This document shows positions 38,092 to 47,136 of a DNA stretch of 64,000 nt, in pieces. This stretch comes from an uncultured Rubritalea sp. (GTDB lineage Bacteria > Verrucomicrobiota > Verrucomicrobiia > Verrucomicrobiales > Akkermansiaceae). Numbering within the stretch: the stretch's first letter is position 1; every line of letters starts with the position of its first letter. The notes below the pieces were generated by a model. That model was not told the origin of the DNA and searched no databases. It saw only the letters and a list, made by a program, of their open reading frames with translations. The position numbers and the translations under genes were made by a program. Location: NCBI GenBank assembly GCA_937981665.1, contig CALJOJ010000021.1:62001-126000 (forward strand). Direction: 5' to 3'.

Positions 38092-40851
38092 ATGAAAACC
38101 CTCTCCATCTCCCTAGCTCTCATCACCACACTCTCAGCCGACACGCAAATCAACTCATGGTACACTAAGGACTCTGCCAAGTACGCTCGTATTTATGAGA
38201 CAGAAGCTGATGAGACGGCACTAAATTCCGTCACCACATGGAGTCGTGGCACGGGCATACAAAACCCTGCCACATACTCAGGTGTTCATGAAATATCATC
38301 CAATGACAACTGGGTATACATCCGCACTACAGGACTAGCATCACACCTCATGGGACCATGGTACCTCAATGCAAACAAAACCAATCTCTTTCCAAACTAC
38401 CCATCGAACACCGCTACCATCTACCGCATTCCACGTGCTCCAGCCGAAGCGACAGTAAAAACTGCAACAGGCCTCGGAGCAGTCGGATACTATGTTAACG
38501 GAGTGGCAATGTTTAACTCAATCGATGCCTTTTCCTACTCGACCGCAAACTCTGCTGATGCCTCACCTAACTCATCCTACACTGGTGATGGTATATGGAA
38601 CCGTGATGCCTATGTAAACGAGAACGTCACGTTCGATGCTGCCAATGCTCACCAGGCAGGAAACATCTACCACTACCATGCCAGCTCACCAGGACTACGT
38701 CACCAGCTCGGCGACAGCGTGGACTACGATGTTAGCAGAAATACCTATACCGAAAACCCGGCATCCATCACAGATCACTCACCTATCTTAGGCTGGGCAG
38801 CTGATGGCTATCCAGTCTACGGACCATACGGCTACTCGGTCCCTAACAACTCCTCAAGCACAGTCCGCCGCATGATCACTGGATACGCGGAGCGCACCAT
38901 GACCGTCCGTACTACATTGCCACAATGGGCTGCAGACGTCACCGCTAGATCGACAGCTCTCGATGCAGACGAATACGGCCCAGCAGTAAGCACAGCTTTC
39001 CCTGTAGGTCACTACGCAGAAGACTATGAGTTCGTCGGTACTGGTGACCTAGATCTCTACAACGGCCGTACCTGTGTCACCCCAGAATACCCAGGTGGCA
39101 CCTACGCATACTTCATCACTATTGAGGCAGACGGAACTCCCGTTTACCCATACTCACTCGCTACACAATACTACGGTGTAGCAACGGGATCTACCATGAA
39201 TAGTGTCGCTGGAAACGTTACAGTTCACTTCCAAGGAGGAGCGGAATCTACAGATACCAATGGCCCTATTACTAATGACGATAGTAATGATAACGGCGAC
39301 CTTATCATCACATGGAGCACTATTGAAGGCGGCACATACACAGTGCAGTCATCCACCACACTCGGGGATAATTCTTGGATTGATGAAGCTATAGATATTT
39401 CACCTAGTAGTAACACACTCACGTACACCACTCCTACTGACTTAGATAAAGAATTCTTCAGAATAAACCGCACCTCGATTGAAGAGTTTGATGACAATGG
39501 ATTTGATTATGACGACACCATCATCGATGACACAGATCCTGATCCTCAGAGCAATATCCTTCTTCTCATCATTGATGACTGGGGCATCGATGCCAGCATC
39601 TTTGACAATGACTCTACAGACACCGATATCAGCTTCGCGCCGATGCCTAATCTGCAAGCACTGGTAGACCAAGGGCTAAGATTTACAAATGCCTACTCGA
39701 ACCCTACATGCTCGGTCACAAGAGGAAGCATTATTACTGGTAGATATCCATTCCGCACTGGAATAGGTAATCCGACAACAGACAACACACTCGCAGCTAG
39801 TGAACTCGCACTCCCTGAGGTATTTACTGCTCAAGCATCTCCCTACGCACTAGGTTCCTTTGGAAAATGGCACCTAGGAGGCGGCACAAATGCACCTGCT
39901 ACGAGAGGAGGATGGACAGAATTTAGAGGTATCCTAAGTGGTGGAGTAACTTCATACACTGACTGGAGTAAGACAATCAATGGTGTAACAGCGGCAACTA
40001 ATGTCACTACATACACTACTACAGATCAAGTCAATGACACCGTTTCCTTCATCACATCACAAGGCTCTGCTCCCTGGTTCGCATGGGTTGGCTTTAACGC
40101 ACCTCATTCTCCCTTCCATAATCCAGCAACCGGAGCTGATGGAAATCCACTAGAAAGCTATCCTGAATACCCTGAAACAAATGGTGAAGTCACAGGAGCT
40201 GATAGGAAAGCCGCATACCAAGCTGCACTCGAAGCCCTAGACACAGAGATCGGAAGATTACTTGCATCCGTAGATCTAAGCACCACTAACATCATCATCA
40301 TCGGCGACAACGGCACCCCAGCACAAACAATACAGACTCCATACGACTCCACACACGCTAAAGGATCACTCTTCGAGGGAGGCACCCACGTCCCGCTCAT
40401 CGTCGCAGGACCAAGCGTCACAGCAACAGGAACTACAGATTCGCTAGTCCACTGTACAGACTTGTACACGACCATTCTAGATCTTGCAGGTATTGATTCC
40501 GTGGCAGCAACCTCAGGTCTCACCATAGACTCACAGAGCATCGTTCCTATTCTAAATAACTCAGACACCGCGGACCGCTGCGTTGTTATAGAGCAGTTCG
40601 GTGATAATGTCAGTAATGGTAGAGCCATCATTTCTGACGACTACCCATCCTTCAAACTTATCATAGCAGGCAGCCCAACCGACGACACAGATACTCCACA
40701 GTTCTCTCTCTACAGAATCAGCTCTGATGAGAATGAACAGTCACCACTCGATCTGACAAACCTAACTACCAACCAACAAGCTGCATACGATCACTTGCTA
40801 GCTAAAGACGCAGCAATTGGTGGCGGATATAGCGATCCGGCTTCCAACTAA
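38092..40851 (+). CDS. Secreted YHYH-domain / sulfatase fusion protein
   Basis: The 919-residue protein has a short signal peptide and an N-terminal YHYH domain to about residue 370, with IYHYH at 192-196, GDGIWNRDAY, LGWAADGYPVYGPYGY and TYAYFITIEADG. A short beta domain of the verrucomicrobial 'TYTVQSSTTL' kind follows (about 400-460), then an Asp-rich linker. A sulfatase domain runs from about 487 to the end. It keeps the metal site LLIIDDWG, Cys540 in CSVTRGSIITG, GKWHLGG, NAPHSPFH and IIGDNGTP. The formylglycine motif CxPxR reads CSVTR, Val replacing the usual Pro or Ala. Substrate unknown. It is followed 59 bp later by the MbnP-MbnH fusion. Confidence 0.85.
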   Translation: MKTLSISLALITTLSADTQINSWYTKDSAKYARIYETEADETALNSVTTWSRGTGIQNPATYSGVHEISSNDNWVYIRTTGLASHLMGPWYLNANKTNLFPNYPSNTATIYRIPRAPAEATVKTATGLGAVGYYVNGVAMFNSIDAFSYSTANSADASPNSSYTGDGIWNRDAYVNENVTFDAANAHQAGNIYHYHASSPGLRHQLGDSVDYDVSRNTYTENPASITDHSPILGWAADGYPVYGPYGYSVPNNSSSTVRRMITGYAERTMTVRTTLPQWAADVTARSTALDADEYGPAVSTAFPVGHYAEDYEFVGTGDLDLYNGRTCVTPEYPGGTYAYFITIEADGTPVYPYSLATQYYGVATGSTMNSVAGNVTVHFQGGAESTDTNGPITNDDSNDNGDLIITWSTIEGGTYTVQSSTTLGDNSWIDEAIDISPSSNTLTYTTPTDLDKEFFRINRTSIEEFDDNGFDYDDTIIDDTDPDPQSNILLLIIDDWGIDASIFDNDSTDTDISFAPMPNLQALVDQGLRFTNAYSNPTCSVTRGSIITGRYPFRTGIGNPTTDNTLAASELALPEVFTAQASPYALGSFGKWHLGGGTNAPATRGGWTEFRGILSGGVTSYTDWSKTINGVTAATNVTTYTTTDQVNDTVSFITSQGSAPWFAWVGFNAPHSPFHNPATGADGNPLESYPEYPETNGEVTGADRKAAYQAALEALDTEIGRLLASVDLSTTNIIIIGDNGTPAQTIQTPYDSTHAKGSLFEGGTHVPLIVAGPSVTATGTTDSLVHCTDLYTTILDLAGIDSVAATSGLTIDSQSIVPILNNSDTADRCVVIEQFGDNVSNGRAIISDDYPSFKLIIAGSPTDDTDTPQFSLYRISSDENEQSPLDLTNLTTNQQAAYDHLLAKDAAIGGGYSDPASN

Positions 40852-40866
40852 AAACTGAAGAAAACC

Positions 40867-40890
40867 ACTAGGATCTATAGTCATCCTAGT
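40867..40890 (+). other. Hairpin between the YHYH-sulfatase and MbnP-MbnH genes
   Basis: ACTAGGAT (40867-40874) pairs perfectly with ATCCTAGT (40883-40890) around an 8-nt loop. There is no U-run after it. It may shape expression of the second gene or stabilise the upstream message. Confidence 0.4.
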
Positions 40891-40910
40891 TAACTTACTC
40901 AGATTTACCC

Positions 40911-42602
40911 ATGATACCTTCACTGCTACTATTATTCACTCTAGCAGCAACGGCATTCTCCGCTGAACTCAGCTTATCGGTAAGCCACCACTACGCAGGC
41001 AAACCCGTCTTCCTAGACTCCTTCAGGTATCAGACAGCCCAGCAAGAAACCTATGCACTCACCCGTATTAGCTATCTCCTCTCAGGATTTCAGTTAGAGA
41101 AAACTGATGGTTCACGCCTCGAACTTCCAGATCAATACGCCTGGATAGATCACCAAGCCAACACCCACTTCCGCCTAAAAAACATCCCTGAAGCAGACTA
41201 CAAGGCTATCCACTTTAACGTTGGATTAGATAAAAATAGTAACCATCTTGACCCTGCCAAGTACCCAGCTGACCACCCGCTCAGCAGCCTCAGAAATCTC
41301 CACTGGAACTGGGCAGAAGGATACATCTTCCTCGCTATCGAAGGTCATCAGCTAGAGGGCAAAAAAGGATTCGTCTACCACCTAGCCAATGACCATAACC
41401 TAACCCCAGTATCAATTAGCCAGTCTATAAAGATCACTAACAACACACATATTGATCTAAACCTTGATATTGAAAATCTCATCAACTCACCAAGCCCCAT
41501 CCATTTTCTAACAGATGGAAACATTAGCCACTCAGCAAAAGACGACCCCATCGCAGCCAAGCTGAAACGTAATCTAACAAATAGCTTCTCTATCACCAAA
41601 ATCTCATCTCTACAACAACCTGTAAAAGAAAAACTCAAAGCGCTCTATATGCCGGAAACCTTCACCCCGTATCCATTTTCTCTCCCCAGCCATATTCCTA
41701 TCCCTGCACTCCCCACAGACAATCCACTCATCAGCGAGCGTGTCACACTCGGAAACGCACTCTTTCACGACAATCGCCTATCCAAGGATAACAGTATCTC
41801 CTGTGCATCCTGCCATCAGCAACAATTCGCATTCACTGACCCAAAGAAACAATCTACTGGGGTAAACCAAGCCACCAGCCTACGGAACTCCATGCCGCTA
41901 CAAAACCTCGCTTGGAAAAAACAATTCTTCTGGGACGGCAGAGTCAGCAAGCTTCGCGATCAAGTCATTTTTCCTATCACCGATAAAGCAGAAATGCATC
42001 AAGACATAGACCTCCTCCCTGAAAAAATAAATTCGCTCTCACCTCTCTTCAAAAAAGCATTTGGTAATCAAGAAATCACCACTGAGAAAATTACCCTCGC
42101 ACTCGAAGCCTACCTCCTCACCCTCACATCACTCGACTCAAAGTTCGACCAATCCATCAAAGGCAACACCACTCTAACAAAACAAGAGCAGCGCGGACTC
42201 AAACTATTTTTTACCGAGAATGACCCACGCAACCGTAAGCGAGGAGCTGATTGCTTCCACTGCCACAGCGGCCCATTCTTCTCAGATGACTCCTTCCACG
42301 ACACTGGTCTCCCTAGTATTACTGACACAGGCTTAGAGCGTACTACAGGCAAAGCAACTGACCGCTTCAAGTTCATTACTCCAAGCCTGCGTAACATCGC
42401 TCTAACAGCCCCGTACATGCACGATGGCAGATTCGACACGCTAGAGAAAGTCATCGACCACTACGACCACGCTCACAAGACAACTCCAAATCTAGACCCA
42501 AACCTCTCCAAACACGGGACCCTAGGACTCCAGCTCAGTCAAGACGACAAAGCAGCCCTCGTTGCATTCTTAAAAACACTGACTGATCCTAAATTTAAGT
42601 AG
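40911..42602 (+). CDS. MbnP-like copper-binding domain fused to MbnH-like di-haem enzyme
   Basis: The 563-residue exported protein (signal peptide to about residue 18) joins two parts normally encoded separately. Residues about 19-230 resemble MbnP: an opening SVSHHYAGKPVFLDSFRYQT, YALTRISYLLSGFQL, and LHWNWAEGYIFLAIEG with Trp132 and Trp134. Residues about 255-563 are an MbnH/MauG-type cytochrome c peroxidase with two haem sites, CASCH (298-302) and CFHCH (448-452), LGNALFHDNRLSKDN, FFWDGR and PYMHDGRFDTLEKVI. In methanotrophs MbnH oxidises a Trp of MbnP to kynurenine to build a copper site. Here enzyme and substrate would be one chain. Confidence 0.85.
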   Translation: MIPSLLLLFTLAATAFSAELSLSVSHHYAGKPVFLDSFRYQTAQQETYALTRISYLLSGFQLEKTDGSRLELPDQYAWIDHQANTHFRLKNIPEADYKAIHFNVGLDKNSNHLDPAKYPADHPLSSLRNLHWNWAEGYIFLAIEGHQLEGKKGFVYHLANDHNLTPVSISQSIKITNNTHIDLNLDIENLINSPSPIHFLTDGNISHSAKDDPIAAKLKRNLTNSFSITKISSLQQPVKEKLKALYMPETFTPYPFSLPSHIPIPALPTDNPLISERVTLGNALFHDNRLSKDNSISCASCHQQQFAFTDPKKQSTGVNQATSLRNSMPLQNLAWKKQFFWDGRVSKLRDQVIFPITDKAEMHQDIDLLPEKINSLSPLFKKAFGNQEITTEKITLALEAYLLTLTSLDSKFDQSIKGNTTLTKQEQRGLKLFFTENDPRNRKRGADCFHCHSGPFFSDDSFHDTGLPSITDTGLERTTGKATDRFKFITPSLRNIALTAPYMHDGRFDTLEKVIDHYDHAHKTTPNLDPNLSKHGTLGLQLSQDDKAALVAFLKTLTDPKFK

Positions 42603-42617
42603 CAAGACAAATAATCA

Positions 42618-44711
42618 TTACCACCCGTTCACCTTCCACTCATCCACCAGTTCCGCGGGAAAATCATCAAGGAATCGAGATGGATTCTGGAAGACCTCAC
42701 CACTATATGAGCGTGGATTCATCATCGGGTAGGATAAGTATAACTGATCCTTCGCTCTAGTTAACGCCACATAGAAAAGACGTCGCTCCTCCTCTAACAT
42801 CTTGTTATCTTCTGACTCTAAAATTTTACCATTCGGAAACATGCCATCAGCTAGCCAGACGATAAAAACAACCTTCCACTCCAGCCCCTTGGCCTGGTGA
42901 ATACTCGATAACGTCACCCCCTTTTGCTCTTCTTTCTTCTGCTTTTTCTGAGAAGGATCACCATCCACATTACTCATTAGAGAAAGCTGCGCTAGGAACT
43001 CCATCACATCTGTATACTGCGTAGCGTACGTCTGAAGCTGGCCTATGTCTTGCTTCCGGTTCTCATAGTTATCAAAGGCACTCTGCATGTAGTCTTCATA
43101 CACACCCTCGATGATACTATAAATCATATCCGCTGGTGCAGCAAAGACGCCCTCGTCACCACCAGAGATCACGAGTTCATCTAGCGTATAGCACATCTGC
43201 TCCCAGTGTGACTTAGCCTTAGCTGGTACTTTCAGATCTAATAGAGTAGCCGAGAATGACTGCGGCACCTTATCGCTAGACCCTACATCACTCTTCAGCC
43301 AAGAACGCCATAGCTTATCAGCGCTAGCATCACCTACACCGGGCAACATAAGCGCCATTCGCTTAAAGCTAATCTCGTCACGGCCGTTCACAACAAACCG
43401 AATATAGCTACTCACATCCTTCACATGAGCCTGTTCGAAAAACCTTAATCCTGAAGTGATCTGAAATGGAATCAATCGTGAAGTAAACTCCATCTGGATC
43501 TCCATACTCTGATAGTGAGCACGATAAAGCACCGCTATCTCTTCCTCCTCTATCCCACCATCAACCAGCTCCTGTACACGCTGCGCTACAAAATCTGCCT
43601 GCGCTCTCGGATCAGCTAGAGCCAGCAACGCTGGCACCATCTCCCCTCCTTTACGTGAAGCCGTTAGTTTCTTTTCAATCTGTTCAGTATTAGCCGCGAT
43701 AGCCGCATTCGACAGCTCAAGAATCTCTGGCTGACTCCGGTAATTAGTCTCGATCTTATACGTTTCAGCACTTGGGTAGCGCATATGGAAATGTAAAATA
43801 TTCTCCATATCCGCACCACGCCAGCTATAGATAGACTGCGCATCATCACCCACCACCATCAGATTCTTACTCTTCCCTACAAGAAGGTCCACTATCTCAC
43901 ACTGCACCATGTTAGTATCCTGATACTCATCTACTAGCACGTATTTAAATTTCCGCTGATAAAGCTCCAAGATATCTTCATCCTTCTTCAGCAGCTCAAG
44001 AGTCAGCACTAATAGATCATCAAAATCCATCGAGTTCGTCTCCTTCTTTTTCCGTATATAGGTCTCGTAAATTTTCTTAATCTCGTGCTCCCACTCTTGC
44101 AGGTACTCATAGCGATAATGTAATACATCCTCGAGACTCTCCTGCGTATTTAACACCAAGCTAAAGATACTCAATAGTAAATCTGGCTTCGGAAAGCGCT
44201 TATTTTTCACATCCGCAGCAGCATTCTTTACGATCGGTTTCAGTAACGCCTTCTGATCATCTCTATCCAGAATGCTAAAACTTCTATTAAACCCCAGTTC
44301 ATCCGCATGCCTACGTAAAATTCTATTTCCAATCGAGTGGAACGTCCCGCCCCAAAGATCACTAATATCCCCAGGAACAAGCTCCGTCACCCTCTCGATC
44401 ATTTCCTTCGATGCCTTATTCGTAAACGTTAGTAACAAGATATTACGGGCCTCCACACCTTGGTCTAGTAAATAGGCTACTCGGTAAGTAAGAGCCCTCG
44501 TCTTACCAGAACCAGCTCCCGCTATCACCAGCGAAGCACCCGGATCAGAACTAACTGCAGCATATTGCTGCTCATTCAGTTCCGCCTTATAGTCAATCCC
44601 TGACCTAGACTCCCCCGGATCCGTAACTCGCTTCTTTATCTGGTACTCCCTTTCCATGCCGAAAGCATGCCTTCTCTCTCTAAGAGTAGCCAGTCCAAAG
44701 TTAAGAATCAC
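42618..44711 (-). CDS. UvrD/PcrA-type superfamily 1 helicase
   Basis: The start is the GTG at 44711, supported by AGGAG seven nt upstream, one of the few clear Shine-Dalgarno sites here; an ATG at 44657 is the alternative. The 697 residues contain the SF1A motifs: Q-motif LNEQQYAAV, Walker A AGAGSGKTRAL, LTFTNKASKEM, LVDEYQDTN (Walker B), VGDDAQSIYSWRGA, ETNYRS, LSSIHQAKGLEW and VALTRAKDQLYL. It unwinds DNA 3' to 5' in repair or replication restart. It is somewhat shorter than PcrA and without its basic C-terminal tail. It converges with the MbnP-MbnH gene. Confidence 0.93.
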   Translation of the reverse strand: MILNFGLATLRERRHAFGMEREYQIKKRVTDPGESRSGIDYKAELNEQQYAAVSSDPGASLVIAGAGSGKTRALTYRVAYLLDQGVEARNILLLTFTNKASKEMIERVTELVPGDISDLWGGTFHSIGNRILRRHADELGFNRSFSILDRDDQKALLKPIVKNAAADVKNKRFPKPDLLLSIFSLVLNTQESLEDVLHYRYEYLQEWEHEIKKIYETYIRKKKETNSMDFDDLLVLTLELLKKDEDILELYQRKFKYVLVDEYQDTNMVQCEIVDLLVGKSKNLMVVGDDAQSIYSWRGADMENILHFHMRYPSAETYKIETNYRSQPEILELSNAAIAANTEQIEKKLTASRKGGEMVPALLALADPRAQADFVAQRVQELVDGGIEEEEIAVLYRAHYQSMEIQMEFTSRLIPFQITSGLRFFEQAHVKDVSSYIRFVVNGRDEISFKRMALMLPGVGDASADKLWRSWLKSDVGSSDKVPQSFSATLLDLKVPAKAKSHWEQMCYTLDELVISGGDEGVFAAPADMIYSIIEGVYEDYMQSAFDNYENRKQDIGQLQTYATQYTDVMEFLAQLSLMSNVDGDPSQKKQKKEEQKGVTLSSIHQAKGLEWKVVFIVWLADGMFPNGKILESEDNKMLEEERRLFYVALTRAKDQLYLSYPMMNPRSYSGEVFQNPSRFLDDFPAELVDEWKVNGW

Positions 44712-44739
44712 AGGACACTCCTGCTAATTACCTAAGCCT

Positions 44740-45687
44740 CTATTTCTTCTTAACGAAAACAGATTTCATCTCACTCAATGCATAACCAGCATACTGTTTG
44801 CTGTATTCCTCTAGCTGTTGCTTCCATGTTGTTAGCCTAGCTTTTTTACGCCACTCATCGAGCCGTGACCTATTCTCAAACGGTAGAACATAGAACTTTT
44901 TATCCGAGGTTCTATAAAAATGAGAACCAAACTTCTGCACTCCTTTTTTAAACAACAGATTTCTGTCATAAAGAATCGCATAGAGTCCCTGAGCCTGATG
45001 CCCTGCTTTGAAATCGCGCCACAATCCTTCAGCTGCGAATTCTCTAAGCCGTATATCCAAACAATGTTGAGCAATAAGGAAGGCTGCAAAATTTGCTTGA
45101 GAACCAAATCGATCAATATCGATCCAACCTACTTCCAGAACTTTATCACGTAACCAAAGATGATCATCCCCCTGAGCTAACATATCTGCCGCTGTGTAGT
45201 TCGTTCTGCGAGCCTCCTGATCTCTATTCATCCGTTTGACCAGTTCATCAGAAATTTCTTTTACCTCCTGCTTAGTAATTTTTCGCTTAGGTATCACGAC
45301 CAGTGGCTTTTTCTCTAACTCTGACGGTTTCTCTAAGAGCCTCTTGAAGGTGATAAAGCCAGGCTTAGAAACATTGTTAGCTTGTAGTAAATTACCTCCT
45401 GCCACCTTCAGCTCATCACCATCAACTTGGTAATTTATAGATCTACCTCGTGGCATAGCACCACCTAAAATAGGAATCCTGATCACATTATCAGTGTACC
45501 TTTCTACCGGAAATACTCTATACTCTCCACGTGCATTACTCTGCATCATAGACTTTTCATCAAAGCCTAAGTAATGTTCACCATCAGCAACATTTTGCCA
45601 ATAGCCTAGAACACCTGTCTCCGCTGCTGAACTAACAATGATGAACAAGTATAAGAATAGCGATATGAGTATAGGTATTCTAGACAT
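44740..45687 (-). CDS. Secreted protein with DUF6624-like domain
   Basis: The 315 residues begin with a signal peptide (ISLFLYLFIIVSSAAE). An N-terminal beta-rich domain of unknown type follows, with a Lys-rich linker (about 125-160). The C-terminal segment DKVLEVGWIDIDRFGSQAN, FLIAQHCLD and AILYDRNLLFKKG resembles the DUF6624 family pattern 'GWP....G..a....livQHad...L.DR...'. Function unknown. It shares strand with the metalloprotease gene upstream but the 56-nt gap leaves co-transcription open. Confidence 0.6.
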   Translation of the reverse strand: MSRIPILISLFLYLFIIVSSAAETGVLGYWQNVADGEHYLGFDEKSMMQSNARGEYRVFPVERYTDNVIRIPILGGAMPRGRSINYQVDGDELKVAGGNLLQANNVSKPGFITFKRLLEKPSELEKKPLVVIPKRKITKQEVKEISDELVKRMNRDQEARRTNYTAADMLAQGDDHLWLRDKVLEVGWIDIDRFGSQANFAAFLIAQHCLDIRLREFAAEGLWRDFKAGHQAQGLYAILYDRNLLFKKGVQKFGSHFYRTSDKKFYVLPFENRSRLDEWRKKARLTTWKQQLEEYSKQYAGYALSEMKSVFVKKK

Positions 45688-45743
45688 AAGGAATGAGGGG
45701 GCTTCTATAAAAATGATAAAATAGCTAATTTAAGAACAATCAG

Positions 45744-46940
45744 TTATTCCGCAAGCACTTCAACACTGTATAACTGCGGCTCATCGTTTTGTCCCGTTAC
45801 AGTGATGTAGTAAGTACCTGGAGTAAGGTTCGTCGTGATCGTTTCTTCCACACCTTTTGGCTGCTCACTGATCGTGAGTTTAGCGTTGCCTCTCTTAGAC
45901 AAAGTAAATTTAAGATCGTTCAGTTTCGCTGCATTGATCTTCTGTTTTTTCTGGCTTATTCTCTCCGCGATGTACATATACTCAGGACCTCTTGGAGTAA
46001 GCTTAACAGTCGCTGATGTCTTGTCTTTCACAGTGAACATATAGACATCTTTATCTGAGCTTCCATCAATGGAAACAAAGTCAACCTCATCAGATTTCAC
46101 CAATAGACCTTTAGCATCCAGACCTAAGCCCAGCTTACCTCCAGCTTTTAACTCGCCTAGAACAGTAGCCTTCTGAAAAGTGTCATTCCCTCCATTTTTC
46201 TCATACTTATCGCCATAGCGCATATGTAGTGCTAATAAATCATCAAACTGTGGACCTTGTCCTAAGCCGAGGCCAAATCGATCTACCGCACTAAACTTAG
46301 GATGATTATTAACAAGCATATGCCCAATGCCCAAACTGTGCATATGTTCATGCGCCATGAGGTAATGTAGATTCTTCTTATTACTGAAGAGCGGGTGAGA
46401 AGTATTGAATGCAATGTTAGGCATATGTCCAGTAGTATTAGGGAAGCCACTGTAGGCACGTATACCTTGAGAATTGTCTAATTTGAGGCCTCCTATTCTC
46501 AGGTCAGCCTTGCTGTTTTTCGCTCCTAGACTACTTTGGTGATCAAATTTAGAGCCATCATCATAAGGAACATACTCATAGCTAATACCAGTTTTTGACT
46601 CAAACTCGCTAAGGGACTTCTGCATAACTTTAAACCAAGGGCGATTACTATAGTCAGTTCCTTTCGTATCACCTTTATACTTATACGCCTTGTCAATAGA
46701 GCTCACAAAATTACTCTTCAACTTAGTCCCTGGAGTAGTCGCATAGTCGGGCATCACCGTTCCATCTGGTATGATACCCCAAGTGATCGTCACAGGATCA
46801 CCTTTCTTGCTCTTAGAGTCATACACAGTCTTCTTCACCCGCATATCTGAATCGTCATGTGCTGTGCTCAATGCTGGGATAGCAAGTACAGCGAGCGCGA
46901 AAGTGCGTTTTAGAACTACGGTAATAGTTGATTTATTCAT
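45744..46940 (-). CDS. Secreted matrixin-like zinc metalloprotease
   Basis: The 398-residue protein has a signal peptide (cleavage near ALSTA, residue 27) and a zinc-protease domain with HEHMHSLGIGH (residues 197-207), the HExxHxxGxxH metzincin motif with three zinc His. FDDLLALHMRYG about 40 residues later occupies the place of the Met-turn and final helix of matrixins. The C-terminal 110 residues (TYYITVTGQNDEPQLYSVEV at the end) look like a bacterial pre-peptidase C-terminal or similar beta-sandwich. It would degrade extracellular protein. The propeptide is very short or absent. Confidence 0.82.
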   Translation of the reverse strand: MNKSTITVVLKRTFALAVLAIPALSTAHDDSDMRVKKTVYDSKSKKGDPVTITWGIIPDGTVMPDYATTPGTKLKSNFVSSIDKAYKYKGDTKGTDYSNRPWFKVMQKSLSEFESKTGISYEYVPYDDGSKFDHQSSLGAKNSKADLRIGGLKLDNSQGIRAYSGFPNTTGHMPNIAFNTSHPLFSNKKNLHYLMAHEHMHSLGIGHMLVNNHPKFSAVDRFGLGLGQGPQFDDLLALHMRYGDKYEKNGGNDTFQKATVLGELKAGGKLGLGLDAKGLLVKSDEVDFVSIDGSSDKDVYMFTVKDKTSATVKLTPRGPEYMYIAERISQKKQKINAAKLNDLKFTLSKRGNAKLTISEQPKGVEETITTNLTPGTYYITVTGQNDEPQLYSVEVLAE

Positions 46941-47136
46941 GATATTTATTCTTAATTAAGATCTATGTTAAGTTGAATATAGAAATGGTTGCTTATTCAC
47001 TCTCTTGTAAATCAACACACAATCCAACACATGTCAATATTTCACACATTAAGTGCCTAATTAGTCTTCTTTTCTCTTATGTAATTTCATCTCCAACTTC
47101 TATAGCTGAGAGACTACCTCATTAATAGCAGTGACT

